Position numbers and translations under genes: made by a program. A stretch of DNA of 64,000 nucleotides from Phocaeicola_A sp036804505 (GTDB taxonomy: Bacteria > Bacteroidota > Bacteroidia > Bacteroidales > Bacteroidaceae), in contig DAIRSI010000009.1 in assembly GCA_036804505.1 (NCBI GenBank), positions 1 to 64,000 on the forward strand. Direction: 5' to 3'. Below are positions 17,926 to 27,809 of this stretch, piece by piece. Numbering within the stretch: position 1 is the stretch's first letter; each line of letters begins with the position of its first letter. The notes below the pieces were generated by a model, which saw only the letters and a program-made list of their open reading frames with translations, did no database searches and had not been told where the DNA came from.

Positions 17926-18792
17926 CTATTTAGAGGTTGTTTCTTTATTGTTTTCGAATAGACGGCTGATATTTTCCGTATTGGCAAGTATTCCATTGAA
18001 CAGCATTTCGATGTTCAAACGGGTCTCTGCCTCTTCGTCATTAGGCAGCATGACAAGATTCCCTTGAGGTGACGGAGCACTATAAAGAGCATCCTTGGTA
18101 AGGCTTTCATCATCGGTTTCTTCGAATCGCAACACTTCGCAGATGTGCTCGGTACTTTCATTGAGCAAGACTTTGCTGCGATCCAGAATGACGATGTGAT
18201 CCAGAAGCTGCTCCACGTCACGTACTTGGTGGGTAGAGATGATTACTATCTGTTCTTCATCAATGCCGGAAGCAATGAATTTGCGGAACTGGCTTTTCCC
18301 GGGAATGTCCAGACCGTTCGTCGGCTCATCCATCAGAAGCACCGAGGTATGAGTGGCCAGAGCAAAACTCATCAGCACCTTTTTCTTTTGTCCCATTGAC
18401 AGATCCTGCAGATTGATATCGGTGCTCATTTCGAACAGTTCCAGATATCGGTTCATATCGTCTTCATTGAATTTCGGATAAAAGGGAGCGTTCAACTTAA
18501 CGTACTTTCTGAGATGGATGTTGGGCAGGTCGTATTCTTCGGGAACGATATAGATATCGTTCAAGGTCTCCGGCATACGCTTGCGGACATTGATTCCGTT
18601 GAAAGTTACTTCTCCTTGTGAGGGAGTGAGTAGTCCGTCCATAAGATAAATAAGTGTGGATTTGCCTGCCCCGTTCTTTCCTAGCAGACCATAAATGCCG
18701 CCTTTGTTGAAAGAGAGATTGAATCCTTCAAAGATGTTCTGCTTCTTTCTTCCGTATTTAAACGACAGATTTTCAATTGATAAAGCTTTCAT
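17926..18792 (-). CDS. ABC transporter ATP-binding subunit
   Basis: A 288-residue nucleotide-binding subunit with complete motifs: Walker A GKNGAGKST (about residues 38-46), the signature LSMGQKKKV in place of the commoner LSGGQ, Walker B VLLMDEPTNGLD, and the switch histidine in STHQV. It powers the membrane protein encoded directly downstream. The C-terminal 70 residues extend past the ATPase core and may bind a partner. It is the first gene of a four-gene operon (ATPase, permease, GntR, anchored protein). Confidence 0.9.
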   Translation of the reverse strand: MKALSIENLSFKYGRKKQNIFEGFNLSFNKGGIYGLLGKNGAGKSTLIYLMDGLLTPSQGEVTFNGINVRKRMPETLNDIYIVPEEYDLPNIHLRKYVKLNAPFYPKFNEDDMNRYLELFEMSTDINLQDLSMGQKKKVLMSFALATHTSVLLMDEPTNGLDIPGKSQFRKFIASGIDEEQIVIISTHQVRDVEQLLDHIVILDRSKVLLNESTEHICEVLRFEETDDESLTKDALYSAPSPQGNLVMLPNDEEAETRLNIEMLFNGILANTENISRLFENNKETTSK

Positions 18793-18808
18793 ATATATTA
18801 CTGTTTTA

Positions 18809-18830
18809 GTGTTCTATTGTAATAGTACAC
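18809..18830. promoter_or_regulatory. Palindromic operator of the ABC/GntR operon
   Basis: GTGTTCTATTG and TAATAGTACAC form an imperfect 22 bp palindrome (two mismatched positions) centred at 18819/18820. The -7 element TATATTTG lies at 18840 to 18833 on the minus strand, so the palindrome covers the start of transcription. This is where an autoregulating YtrA-type GntR repressor would bind. Confidence 0.65.
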
Positions 18831-18832
18831 TG

Positions 18833-18840
18833 CAAATATA
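18833..18840 (-). promoter_or_regulatory. -7 element of the ABC/GntR operon
   Basis: TATATTTG on the minus strand matches TAnnTTTG, 40 bases before the ATPase ATG at 18792. Confidence 0.5.
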
Positions 18841-19012
18841 TAATCACTCTCTTTACCTTCCAAATAAATCCAGAATAAATAAACAATGTTTAACAATTAA
18901 AGAAAGTGCAATCGTTTTATTTGTTTATTTCGAGATTTTTGACGAATATTGCATATATTTTGTTTGCCTTGTTGGAATATGAGAGTATCAAATTTCAAAA
19001 ATTTCTTCTAGT

Positions 19013-22000
19013 ATGAAAAGGTTTTTATTTATATTTGTGTACATTTTCTTTGCTACCTTATGTAGTAAGGCTCAAATAACATTCAATCATTTAACCCCTT
19101 ACGAACAATTGTCAAATTATTCTGTGATTTCATTTTACCAGGATGAACGAGGATTTATTTGGATCGGAACTAGAAACGGCTTGAATTTATATGATGGAAA
19201 ACACATCAAAATATTTAATGTAAACATAAGAAATAAAAGTACATTGCAAGGCAACATCATTCATAGGATAATGGGTGATCAAAGAGGGAAAATCATAGTA
19301 TATACTAATTTTGGTATAGATCTAATCAACATAAAAACAGAGAAAATTACTCCCTTGGTAGGTAGGGGAGTTACGGCTGCTTGTTTTAAAAAGAATGTTC
19401 TTTTTTATGCCAAAGAAAACAAAGTTTTTTCTTTAGAACAAGGAAGTACAAAATGTCTTTGTATTTTACCTTCTAGGTTATCTGTCCATTCTATGGAACT
19501 TGATGGATATAATTTGTTGTTGGGCACAAAAGAAGATGGTTTGTTTATGTATCAGATTGATAAGAAAAAAACAATTCAACTTATTAACAGAATGTATATT
19601 GAATGTATATATGCAGACAAAAGTGGTAAATATTGGATAGGGACACAAAGGAATGGTTTTTATTGTTATAATAGCCGGATAATGATAAAAGGGCCTCAGT
19701 TGGGGAAAGATAATGATGTCAGGGCTTTTTGTGAAGATAATAACGGAAATATCTGGATTGGTACGATGAACGGTCTTTATCAAAAGGTATCAGATAATAA
19801 TTTTAAAAGGTACGATTTAAATGAACAAGGGGATGGACTCGAGCATAATTCAATTTGGGCTCTAATGAAGGATAAACAAAATAACATTTGGATAGGGTCA
19901 TTTTTTGGTGGGGTTGATTCTTTTAATCCGACTGTTCGTGAGTTTAAACATTATAAAACTATCGGCGATAACAGGCTTAGTTTCCCCATTGTCGGAAGAA
20001 TGATTGAGGATAAGCATAATAATCTTTGGATATGTACAGATGGGGGTGGTTTGAATTGCCTGGACAGAAATACGGGTAGGATGTCGCATATAACGACAAA
20101 AGAAGGATTAGGACACAATAATGTAAAAGTTCTTTATTATGATGAGAACAACGATGTCCTATATATAGGATTACACATGGGAGGAATGGATCGATTGAAT
20201 ATATCGACGATGGAGATAACTCATTGTCTTACCCATCATACAGCTTTTTATTATATACCATCAAAAGTCGTTAACGACATCGTCCAGTGGAAGGATGAAT
20301 TAATATTGGCAACTCATAATGGCATTTTCTATTACAATATTAAGACAAAAGAAGTAAAACCTTTGTTTTCACACAAAAAAATATCCGAGAGATTGGGCAT
20401 ATATGCATATCTTTTTATTGATAGTAAACATCGGTTATGGATAAATGGAGAGCAGAACGGTGTTTGTATATACAATCTAGATACGAAAAGATTGCAGAAA
20501 TTTCAATCCTTTGGAAAAAAATCCAATGATGTTAAGTCAGAAACAGTAAATTCAGTATTTGAAGATAGTGGTGGACGAATCTGGATTTGTACGGGTGAGG
20601 CCGGTTTGCAATTATTCGATGAAAAAAAACAAACTTTCAAGAATGTCTCAGATTCTACAAGTATAGAAATAAGTAATTGTACTTTCTGTATGTGTGAAGT
20701 AGATAAGAATCTGTATTTGGTAGAGACAGATAAAGGCATATATCTTTATAATTACAGAAACAATCATTATATTGCGTATAATAAGCAAAATGGAATTCCG
20801 TTAGTTTCATTATTCCAAAGATCTCTTTATAAGGCATCTGATGGTACTATTTTTTTAGGAGGAATGAATGGATTAATTTCATTTGTTCTCAGAGATTTAA
20901 TTGAACAAAAAGGAGATTATGATATATATCCATCAAGACTCTTGGTTAACGGGCATGAAGTTTTGCCGTATGATGGAAGTAATATAATAAAGAATGTCTT
21001 AAGTTATACAGACAATATAGAATTATCATCTTCCCAGTCAAATTTTTCTATTGAATATACTGTAGTGGATTATATTCCGAACCATCGGAAAGAGTTGGAA
21101 TATATGTTGGAAGGCTACTCACAACAATGGGTTCCCATGTCTTTAGGTCATTTTGTCAATTTCAATAATCTGAAACCCGGTTATTATACATTAAAGGTTC
21201 GTTTAAAAGATCAGAGTAAATGTAGCATATTGCATATTCATATTCTTCCTCCTTTTTATTTATCATTCTGGGCCTATTGTATTTATTTTTTATTAATAGT
21301 TCTTATTATCCTTTTTCTGAATCATACATATAAGAAACGCATTAGATTGCAAGAGCAAATAAAGTATGAACAGCAGAAAGTAGATTATGTTGAAAAAGTA
21401 AATCAAGCCAAGATGCGCTTCTTTACTAATATCAGTCATGAGTTTCGTACCCCTTTGACTCTTATTGTCGGTCAAATGGAAAATCTTTTACAATCTTCTA
21501 ATATCGCTCCTGTAGTTTATAACAAAATATTGACTGTTTATAAGAATAGTATATTGTTGAAAGATCTAATCACTGAATTGTTGGATTTTAGGAAGCAAGA
21601 ACAGGGTATGATGAAGATTAAGGTAGCAAAGCATAATATCGTGAGTTTCCTTTACGAAAATTATTTGTTATTTCATGCTTATGCAAATAGTAAAAAAGTA
21701 AACTTGGTTTTTCAGAAGTCAGAGGATGAGATATGGGTCTGGTATGATCAGAAGCAGTTGCAAAAAGTGATTAATAATCTTCTCTCTAATGCTATTAAGA
21801 ATACAAAGGAAGGGGATTCTATTTCGATATTGATAAAGAAGGAGCAAAGTAAGGCCGTCATCGAAGTGCGTGACACCGGATGTGGCATTGGTGCGAATGA
21901 TATAGATAAAATATTCAACCGCTTTTATCAGACGGAAGATACAGAGGCGGATAGTATAAAGGGGGGGACGGGAATTGGACTGGCTCTGACAAAAGGTATC

Positions 22001-22990
22001 GTTGAATTACATCATGGGACAATAAGGGTGGAAAGCGAAATAAATAAAGGCAGTAGATTTATTGTTGAGATACCTTTAGGCAAAGACGCTTATTCGAAGG
22101 ACGAAGTTTATGATGATACGAAATTAAATGAAGAAATGATAAATGCTAATCCTCAAAATTATGAACAGGAGGAAACAATTGAAATAAATCAGACTGGAAT
22201 AAAAAATCGTACAGTGTCTATACTTATCGTAGAAGATAATGAAGACATACGCTCATTTCTTTGCGGATTATTTGAACCATTATACCAAGTGATGTCGGCT
22301 GTTGATGGATTAGATGCTTTAGAAGTTATTAAAGAAAAAGAACCTAATATTATTTTGAGTGATATATTAATGCCGCGTATGACCGGAATCGAGTTGTGTC
22401 GGCATATAAAGAATGATTTTGCAACATGTCATATACCTGTTGTCTTATTAACGGCCCGTACTGCCATTGAGCATAATTTGGAAGGTTTACAATCTGGGGC
22501 TGATGATTATATAACAAAACCATTCAATTCTCTTATACTTATTTCCAGATGCAATAATTTGGTTAACTCACGATTTGTATTACAAGAAAAGTTTAGCAAG
22601 TTACCAACCGCACAAGTACAGATGCTGGCAACAAACCCTATGGACAAACAATTATTGGATGAGGCTACTGCCATCATTGAAAAACATATTAGTGACGAGA
22701 CTTTTAATATTAATACTTTTGCAAGAGAGATAGGAATGTCTCGGACAAATTTATTTTCAAAACTAAAGGCGGTAACAGGAAAAACTCCCAATGATTTTGT
22801 AATTTCCATTCGTCTGAAAAAGGGAGCATATCTTTTAATTCACAATCCCGAACTTAACATTACTGATATATCTGAAAGTGTGGGTTTTGCGACTGCACGA
22901 TATTTTAGCAAATGTTTTAAAGATGCTTACCAGATTACTCCATTGAATTATCGTCTGGGAGGAAAAAACCCGACCGCAGACCATGATTAG
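19013..22990 (+). CDS. Hybrid two-component system sensor/regulator 1 (HTCS1)
   Basis: A 1325-residue inner-membrane sensor that binds a glycan fragment in the periplasm and activates PUL genes. In order it has a signal peptide (1-21), a double beta-propeller of repeats such as GFIWIGTRNGLNLYDG (about 25-680), a Y_Y_Y domain (about 690-755), one membrane helix (about 760-780), HisKA with His809 in FFTNISHEFRTP, a HATPase domain with GTGIGLALTKG, a receiver domain with Asp1117 in SDILMPRMTG, and a C-terminal AraC helix-turn-helix ending near 1315. It resembles HTCS2 (35718-39668) along its full length. It converges with the sulfatase gene and probably binds the GTAC repeats at 27627-27734. Confidence 0.93.
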   Translation: MKRFLFIFVYIFFATLCSKAQITFNHLTPYEQLSNYSVISFYQDERGFIWIGTRNGLNLYDGKHIKIFNVNIRNKSTLQGNIIHRIMGDQRGKIIVYTNFGIDLINIKTEKITPLVGRGVTAACFKKNVLFYAKENKVFSLEQGSTKCLCILPSRLSVHSMELDGYNLLLGTKEDGLFMYQIDKKKTIQLINRMYIECIYADKSGKYWIGTQRNGFYCYNSRIMIKGPQLGKDNDVRAFCEDNNGNIWIGTMNGLYQKVSDNNFKRYDLNEQGDGLEHNSIWALMKDKQNNIWIGSFFGGVDSFNPTVREFKHYKTIGDNRLSFPIVGRMIEDKHNNLWICTDGGGLNCLDRNTGRMSHITTKEGLGHNNVKVLYYDENNDVLYIGLHMGGMDRLNISTMEITHCLTHHTAFYYIPSKVVNDIVQWKDELILATHNGIFYYNIKTKEVKPLFSHKKISERLGIYAYLFIDSKHRLWINGEQNGVCIYNLDTKRLQKFQSFGKKSNDVKSETVNSVFEDSGGRIWICTGEAGLQLFDEKKQTFKNVSDSTSIEISNCTFCMCEVDKNLYLVETDKGIYLYNYRNNHYIAYNKQNGIPLVSLFQRSLYKASDGTIFLGGMNGLISFVLRDLIEQKGDYDIYPSRLLVNGHEVLPYDGSNIIKNVLSYTDNIELSSSQSNFSIEYTVVDYIPNHRKELEYMLEGYSQQWVPMSLGHFVNFNNLKPGYYTLKVRLKDQSKCSILHIHILPPFYLSFWAYCIYFLLIVLIILFLNHTYKKRIRLQEQIKYEQQKVDYVEKVNQAKMRFFTNISHEFRTPLTLIVGQMENLLQSSNIAPVVYNKILTVYKNSILLKDLITELLDFRKQEQGMMKIKVAKHNIVSFLYENYLLFHAYANSKKVNLVFQKSEDEIWVWYDQKQLQKVINNLLSNAIKNTKEGDSISILIKKEQSKAVIEVRDTGCGIGANDIDKIFNRFYQTEDTEADSIKGGTGIGLALTKGIVELHHGTIRVESEINKGSRFIVEIPLGKDAYSKDEVYDDTKLNEEMINANPQNYEQEETIEINQTGIKNRTVSILIVEDNEDIRSFLCGLFEPLYQVMSAVDGLDALEVIKEKEPNIILSDILMPRMTGIELCRHIKNDFATCHIPVVLLTARTAIEHNLEGLQSGADDYITKPFNSLILISRCNNLVNSRFVLQEKFSKLPTAQVQMLATNPMDKQLLDEATAIIEKHISDETFNINTFAREIGMSRTNLFSKLKAVTGKTPNDFVISIRLKKGAYLLIHNPELNITDISESVGFATARYFSKCFKDAYQITPLNYRLGGKNPTADHD

Positions 22991-23017
22991 AAACTGTTCT
23001 ACTTTGAACCGTTTCTA
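22988..23017. terminator. Possible bidirectional terminator between HTCS1 and the sulfatase
   Basis: TAGAAACtGTTC and GAACcGTTTCTA form a 12 bp stem with one mismatch and a 6-base loop. It overlaps the stop codons of both convergent genes. No strong T-tract follows, so this is tentative. Confidence 0.35.
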
Positions 23018-24498
23018 CCGTCTTTTCCGAATTGACGATATTTTTCAAATAAGCTTGTTCCTTCATGGTGGGGATATCCTAATTTGTGTGTCCTGAACTC
23101 TTTATCGACTTGAACTTTCAATGTAAAAAAATCATCCTTGGTTTTTTGAACATAATCATTCAATAAGGCTCTATGTTCTTTTACTATTTTTTTGTATTTG
23201 GGATTCTTGGCTAAATTTGTTTGTTCTTTTGGATCCTTTTTCATATCATACAATTCTTCTCCTTTTCCCTCAAGGTAAGAAGTGTACTTGTACCTATTTG
23301 TTCGGATCATTCTTCCAGGACTTATGGCATAATCATATTCCGTGTGCCATTCAGACGTTACATAGCGATGACTGACGGGTAATTTATTTCCTTTTAACAA
23401 AGGGCATAAACTTATACCAAGTTTTCCTTTTGGAACAGAAATTCCTGCCAGTTCACACAAGGTCGGGAGCAAGTCGGTAGTAGGCTGTACCAATTCTTCA
23501 ATGGCATTTCGGCGTGCTATTACACCAGGACCTGAAATAATAAATGGTACGTTAGTGACTTCATCATAGAATGAAACCTGCTTGGTCACCATTCTATGTG
23601 CAGCGATACCATCGCCATGATCTGCCATGATTATAATAATCGTATTTTTTGCTGCCGAAGTAGATTTGAGAGCATTTATTACTTGTTCTATCTGTTTGCA
23701 TACCATCTTTGTATAATGCTGATATGCTGCCAAATAATATCTGTAGTTGTCAGGGCTCCAGTGAGAAGCCTGTGTCAGACGGCGATGAGTGCAACATATA
23801 TATTGTATGGGAATAGGTAGGCTTTGCCAGTTACGAACTTCAAAATTTGAAGGTAAAGGAGGTAGTTCCCCATCAAAAGGAGGATTGCTGTGCACACCGG
23901 GATAACATCCGACGAATCCACAGATGTTGTGAGGATTTTGAAAATCTGCTATGCAAATAAAGGGCTGCCGAGGGGGATTGTTTAGAAAATTGACTGCATC
24001 TTGGCAGGTACCTACATCTTTAAAGCTATCGGAGTTGACAGGAAATTGAGAATCTGTAAAAGGTTTTCCGACTGGCTCTTTATGAATAAAGCCACGTAAA
24101 GAACCCATATCATGACATTTTCCGAAATGTACGGCTAAGTATCCATTCTCAGAAAAAAGACTTCCTAATGTGGGTATTTTATCTGATATTCTTTTATTTA
24201 GAGGTTCTGCAGAGTTTGAACGGACGTTCGTTTGATGCGGCATCATCCCAGACCATAAAGCACATCTTGAAGGTTGACTCAACGGGCAACCGATATAAGC
24301 CCGTGAAAAGCGTACTCCTTGGGAGGCAATGGAATCAATAACAGGTGTAATACTTTTTGTTTGTCCGTAAGCGCCTACGACCCATTGGGCCATCTGATCA
24401 CATTGGATGATTAGAATATTTGGGCGTTCTTGTGCTTGCATTGCAAGTAATGAAAATGTAGCGCCGCTAAACGTCAGTAGGGAGTGGATGTTCTTCAT
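22999..24498 (-). CDS. S1-family sulfatase, serine type (PUL1)
   Basis: A 499-residue exported sulfatase (signal peptide about 1-22) that hydrolyses sulfate esters on the target glycan. The formylglycine site is SQPSR with Ser74, so activation needs the radical-SAM maturase anSME, which is not in this window. The N-terminal metal site reads QCDQM, and the second metal block is MADHGDGIAAHR. The start codon overlaps the stop of the upstream PL8 gene by 4 bases (ATGA), implying coupled translation. With a chondroitinase-type lyase as partner, a chondroitin or dermatan O-sulfatase is likely; the position (4-O or 6-O) cannot be told. Confidence 0.87.
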   Translation of the reverse strand: MKNIHSLLTFSGATFSLLAMQAQERPNILIIQCDQMAQWVVGAYGQTKSITPVIDSIASQGVRFSRAYIGCPLSQPSRCALWSGMMPHQTNVRSNSAEPLNKRISDKIPTLGSLFSENGYLAVHFGKCHDMGSLRGFIHKEPVGKPFTDSQFPVNSDSFKDVGTCQDAVNFLNNPPRQPFICIADFQNPHNICGFVGCYPGVHSNPPFDGELPPLPSNFEVRNWQSLPIPIQYICCTHRRLTQASHWSPDNYRYYLAAYQHYTKMVCKQIEQVINALKSTSAAKNTIIIIMADHGDGIAAHRMVTKQVSFYDEVTNVPFIISGPGVIARRNAIEELVQPTTDLLPTLCELAGISVPKGKLGISLCPLLKGNKLPVSHRYVTSEWHTEYDYAISPGRMIRTNRYKYTSYLEGKGEELYDMKKDPKEQTNLAKNPKYKKIVKEHRALLNDYVQKTKDDFFTLKVQVDKEFRTHKLGYPHHEGTSLFEKYRQFGKDGRNGSK

Positions 24499-27400
24499 AT
24501 TTTTTGTATTAATGGAATATCATAACTTTTTCCTTCACGACAAAGTACTTTAATAATGGTTCGATCGTTTTCTGAATTTATCACTTTTACGTCGTCAGAT
24601 TCTTGTATTTGCCAACGGCCTTTCAATGTTACGGATACGGGAACCACTAATGATTCATTCTTAATCCATGGACGGGAATATATGCTCCTTTCTATTCTTT
24701 TTCCTTCATGATTATAGACATCATCGCTATTTCCACGGTAGAGTGCTAAATCGGGATTGCAAACGGTTAGCATATTCAAATCTTTATCCTGCTTGACCAT
24801 TATCAGACATGCCGTATCGGTCTTTAGAACAAGGCCTTCTTGCGGTAATTGACCTGGTGTTTCAAATAATACATACGACATTATATTTTTACATTTGACT
24901 ATATGTGCATATTTGTCTTGCTGAATTACTGAATAGTCTGGCTCGTTTGCTAAAGATATTAAAGTCTCTTTTTTTGTTTGTGGCAAAACGGCATATTCGT
25001 AATGTTCATTCTTTGGTGCAAATCCGTGATTGAAGGTACAAACTGTCCAATCAGCTCTTTCTGCTTCCGTTGTTTCTTCATTATGGGATTCCTGAGGAAA
25101 ATTCTTTTCAAGAATAATCTTTGTATTTAATCTTTCCGGATAATAATATCCAGTGGAATGAGCATCCATTATATAGTTTTTCCCTTGTATAGGGGCAGAC
25201 CAGTATCTTTTTTCATTATCTCCATTAACAAATTGCTGGAATAAAGTGGTTTCAGTAGGATATTCTGAATTGATATTTTCAATGTCTGATCCTAAGCAGA
25301 CAATTTCATTATTAAAAAAATGATATGATTTTCTGGCTTTGTGTGATCCGTTATATTTATCGTGTTCGTGAAGTTTTATTCCAAAATTACCATTTGATTT
25401 CATTTGAGAAAGGCCTCCGGCAAAAGCTTCATCAGAATAAAGCATTTCTTCTATACCGGAAAAAACATCGACATTTAGGATGTGGGCTTTGAGTTGTGCA
25501 AATGGTAGTTTGATAGCAGTGGATCCTGGAATACGCCTCCAATCGAAGCCTTTTTCCTGCCAGCCGCCTGTTATTGGTGAAACATCTTGTTTGGAATTTG
25601 CCGTCATTATCTGGAGAGAGCCATACGACAAATAACGTCCATAGAGATTTTCTCCTAAATAATGTTCCGCATCCCATATGTATCTTGAAAACCCACGTGC
25701 TACAGCACTCCAGTTGTTTCTTCGTTGCACTGAAAAACAGCCATATCCTATGGAAAGATTGCCTTGTGGATCCATCTCTGCTTTATATCCTTTTTCTATC
25801 AGTAGATGGACTATTTTAGAATCTTTATCTTCCGAGGTTGGCATATATTCAGGATGTGTATTATCCGGATTCATATTGTCAGAGAGTCTCAAGTATGCTC
25901 CTGCCATTTCTTTATCTATAGAATCTTTTTTATTGGGGGAACCAGCCAAGGCCATTCGTGCGTAATGTATTGGGACAAGCTTTCCTAGTCCGTCAGGGTG
26001 ACGTCCTGATAAAGCTAGCGGAAAAGACTCCTTATTGCAGTAAAATCGCATGGCCAAAAGTGCATTCTTTACGGTAGAATGAGCTAATTCATCAAGGGCA
26101 AATGATGTTTTGCTTAAGTAATACAACATTTTGGTTACTCCTTCAAGTCCGCCAACTGCATATGCAGGGTAACAATTGCAATGATGAAAAATGGCACCGT
26201 CTGACTTAAATGAGTCTCGGAGTCCGGGAGCTGGATAAATACCAATATTCAACCAACTTTGATATGCATGAAGATATTGAACTTTATCAGAATTGTCCGC
26301 CATCATCAGAATACTTATTAATCGGCCGTCTGTTGTTGTATTGAATGTATCCGTATCCATGCCGTTTACTGATGGCTTTTCAAATATTCCTTTTGTTTGT
26401 GCATACCAGTTCATTGCTTTTTCCGCACCACTCAGATAGCCTTTTTCCTGTAACACGTCTTTCATTAGGAAACAGGAGACATAATAGTTTCGGAAACTGT
26501 ATCCGTAGTGGTGTATGGTGCCCAAGCAGCTTCCATAAGCAACACCTTGGTCCGTTATATGTTCATATAAAGTCAGGAACATTCTTTTAAATTCCGATTT
26601 CCATTTTGTCGTTTTATCTGCATCGAGATACGCTACGGCAATGTTTTTCATCAAGTCAAAGCACTTACGCAAATCGGAACCTGCTTGTATATACATATCT
26701 TTATTCCATGAAGGTATCATTCTTTCATAACACTCTGAGTTTCTGGTAAAGAAAAGTGATTTTCCTTTGATTACACCTTTATTATATATTATGTGATATG
26801 AATTAAATTGGTTACATAATTTTTCAATTCTCTTGTTTGTCAGTATTGAGGGAGAATAAATGTCCTGAATGAATCGTTTTTCAATAAGCTTCATTTCATT
26901 TATTTGCTGTTCAGTAATCTGAAATGTGGAGAGATTAAGCCTACGTTGTGAGTTCTTATAAATCATTAACCAATGGTTGTTCGTTTTTGCATTAACAAAT
27001 GGAACTTGAAGATCTGGTGATTGTTGCCTTTGATCGGCTTTTATAGAAGTAATTAACTGATCAAAATATAAAACGCCTTTTTGGTTCGGTCCAATGATAC
27101 GTATTCCATTCATTCCGATTTCTGGATTTCCTTTCATATCACGTTCATAAATGATCCAAGCAGCTCTCCAACCGTGAAAGTTTATGTTCATTGGAAAATA
27201 GCAGCATACTTTTTCGTCTTTACAGAATTGAAAAGTAATGCTGTCTTTCATAGCCTTCTCATTGTAAACCCAAATGACAAAAAGAGATTGATACAGATCT
27301 TTTCCGGTTGAATCTTTTTTTTCGAAGGAAAGATTTTTGTTTATTTTAATAATGGCATGTGGCTTAAAAGACCATTTCAAGGAAGATTCGCCATCTTTGT

Positions 27401-27572
27401 AATGTGCATCTGATATGGATGTTTCAGAATGTAGGCTTTGAACTGAGGAAAGTACGTCTTTTCCTTCGAATGACAACAAACGTTCGCTTTTCGTATATTG
27501 GGGATAGGCACCTATTGATAAACATAGGATAAAAATCAGGCTTGATATACGGATCATGTTGTTATTTTTCAT
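24495..27572 (-). CDS. PL8-family chondroitin sulfate ABC lyase-like enzyme
   Basis: A 1025-residue exported lyase with the four-part layout of chondroitinase ABC: N-terminal jelly-roll (about 20-200), alpha-helical catalytic domain (about 210-590), and two C-terminal beta domains. The catalytic set is visible: His464 and Tyr471 in HHCNCYPAY (seven-residue spacing as in chondroitinase ABC I), an arginine in LSGRHPDG, and a glutamate in GENLYGRY. It probably degrades chondroitin and dermatan sulfate to unsaturated disaccharides. The frame opens at 27638, but the ATG at 27572 begins a good signal peptide and lies 20 bases behind the -7 element; the ATG at 27557 is an alternative. It forms an operon with the sulfatase. 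Confidence 0.88.
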   Translation of the reverse strand: MKNNNMIRISSLIFILCLSIGAYPQYTKSERLLSFEGKDVLSSVQSLHSETSISDAHYKDGESSLKWSFKPHAIIKINKNLSFEKKDSTGKDLYQSLFVIWVYNEKAMKDSITFQFCKDEKVCCYFPMNINFHGWRAAWIIYERDMKGNPEIGMNGIRIIGPNQKGVLYFDQLITSIKADQRQQSPDLQVPFVNAKTNNHWLMIYKNSQRRLNLSTFQITEQQINEMKLIEKRFIQDIYSPSILTNKRIEKLCNQFNSYHIIYNKGVIKGKSLFFTRNSECYERMIPSWNKDMYIQAGSDLRKCFDLMKNIAVAYLDADKTTKWKSEFKRMFLTLYEHITDQGVAYGSCLGTIHHYGYSFRNYYVSCFLMKDVLQEKGYLSGAEKAMNWYAQTKGIFEKPSVNGMDTDTFNTTTDGRLISILMMADNSDKVQYLHAYQSWLNIGIYPAPGLRDSFKSDGAIFHHCNCYPAYAVGGLEGVTKMLYYLSKTSFALDELAHSTVKNALLAMRFYCNKESFPLALSGRHPDGLGKLVPIHYARMALAGSPNKKDSIDKEMAGAYLRLSDNMNPDNTHPEYMPTSEDKDSKIVHLLIEKGYKAEMDPQGNLSIGYGCFSVQRRNNWSAVARGFSRYIWDAEHYLGENLYGRYLSYGSLQIMTANSKQDVSPITGGWQEKGFDWRRIPGSTAIKLPFAQLKAHILNVDVFSGIEEMLYSDEAFAGGLSQMKSNGNFGIKLHEHDKYNGSHKARKSYHFFNNEIVCLGSDIENINSEYPTETTLFQQFVNGDNEKRYWSAPIQGKNYIMDAHSTGYYYPERLNTKIILEKNFPQESHNEETTEAERADWTVCTFNHGFAPKNEHYEYAVLPQTKKETLISLANEPDYSVIQQDKYAHIVKCKNIMSYVLFETPGQLPQEGLVLKTDTACLIMVKQDKDLNMLTVCNPDLALYRGNSDDVYNHEGKRIERSIYSRPWIKNESLVVPVSVTLKGRWQIQESDDVKVINSENDRTIIKVLCREGKSYDIPLIQKI

Positions 27573-27592
27573 ACTTATTGATTTTATATATG

Positions 27593-27600
27593 CAAAATAA
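27593..27600 (-). promoter_or_regulatory. -7 element of the PL8-sulfatase operon
   Basis: TTATTTTG on the minus strand differs from TAnnTTTG at one position. It is chosen because it lies exactly 36 bp from the proximal GTAC half-site, the same distance as at three other PUL promoters. Confidence 0.5.
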
Positions 27601-27626
27601 AGGAAAAATAATGATTCATAAGGGTA

Positions 27627-27658
27627 AAAAAAGTACATTATTATGAGTAAAATCGTAC
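27627..27658 (-). promoter_or_regulatory. Putative HTCS operator of the PL8-sulfatase operon
   Basis: Two minus-strand half-sites, GTACGATTTT (from 27658) and GTACTTTTTT (from 27636), are repeated directly at 22 bp spacing. The proximal one is 36 bp upstream of the -7 element. Confidence 0.6.
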
Positions 27659-27699
27659 AATAGAGTGATGAATTCGGCTTTGTTATCTCTTTATGGAAA

Positions 27700-27734
27700 T
27701 CTGTACTATTTTGGACAAAGTCTGTATTATTTGC
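27700..27734 (+). promoter_or_regulatory. Putative HTCS operator of susC1
   Basis: TCTGTACTATTTTG (27700-27713) and TCTGTATTATTTGC (27721-27734) are direct repeats 21 bp apart. The GTA of the proximal copy (27724) is 36 bp before the -7 element at 27760. Confidence 0.65.
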
Positions 27735-27738
27735 GCCA

Positions 27739-27767
27739 TTGTTTAGATTTTATAATTCATACTTTTG
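27739..27767 (+). promoter_or_regulatory. Promoter of susC1
   Basis: TACTTTTG (27760-27767) matches TAnnTTTG, with TTG at 27739-27741 18 bp upstream. The start codon is at 27810. Confidence 0.65.
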
Positions 27768-27809
27768 TTACAAAATTATTTATTATTTCAATATTAAAAC
27801 ATAATATAT

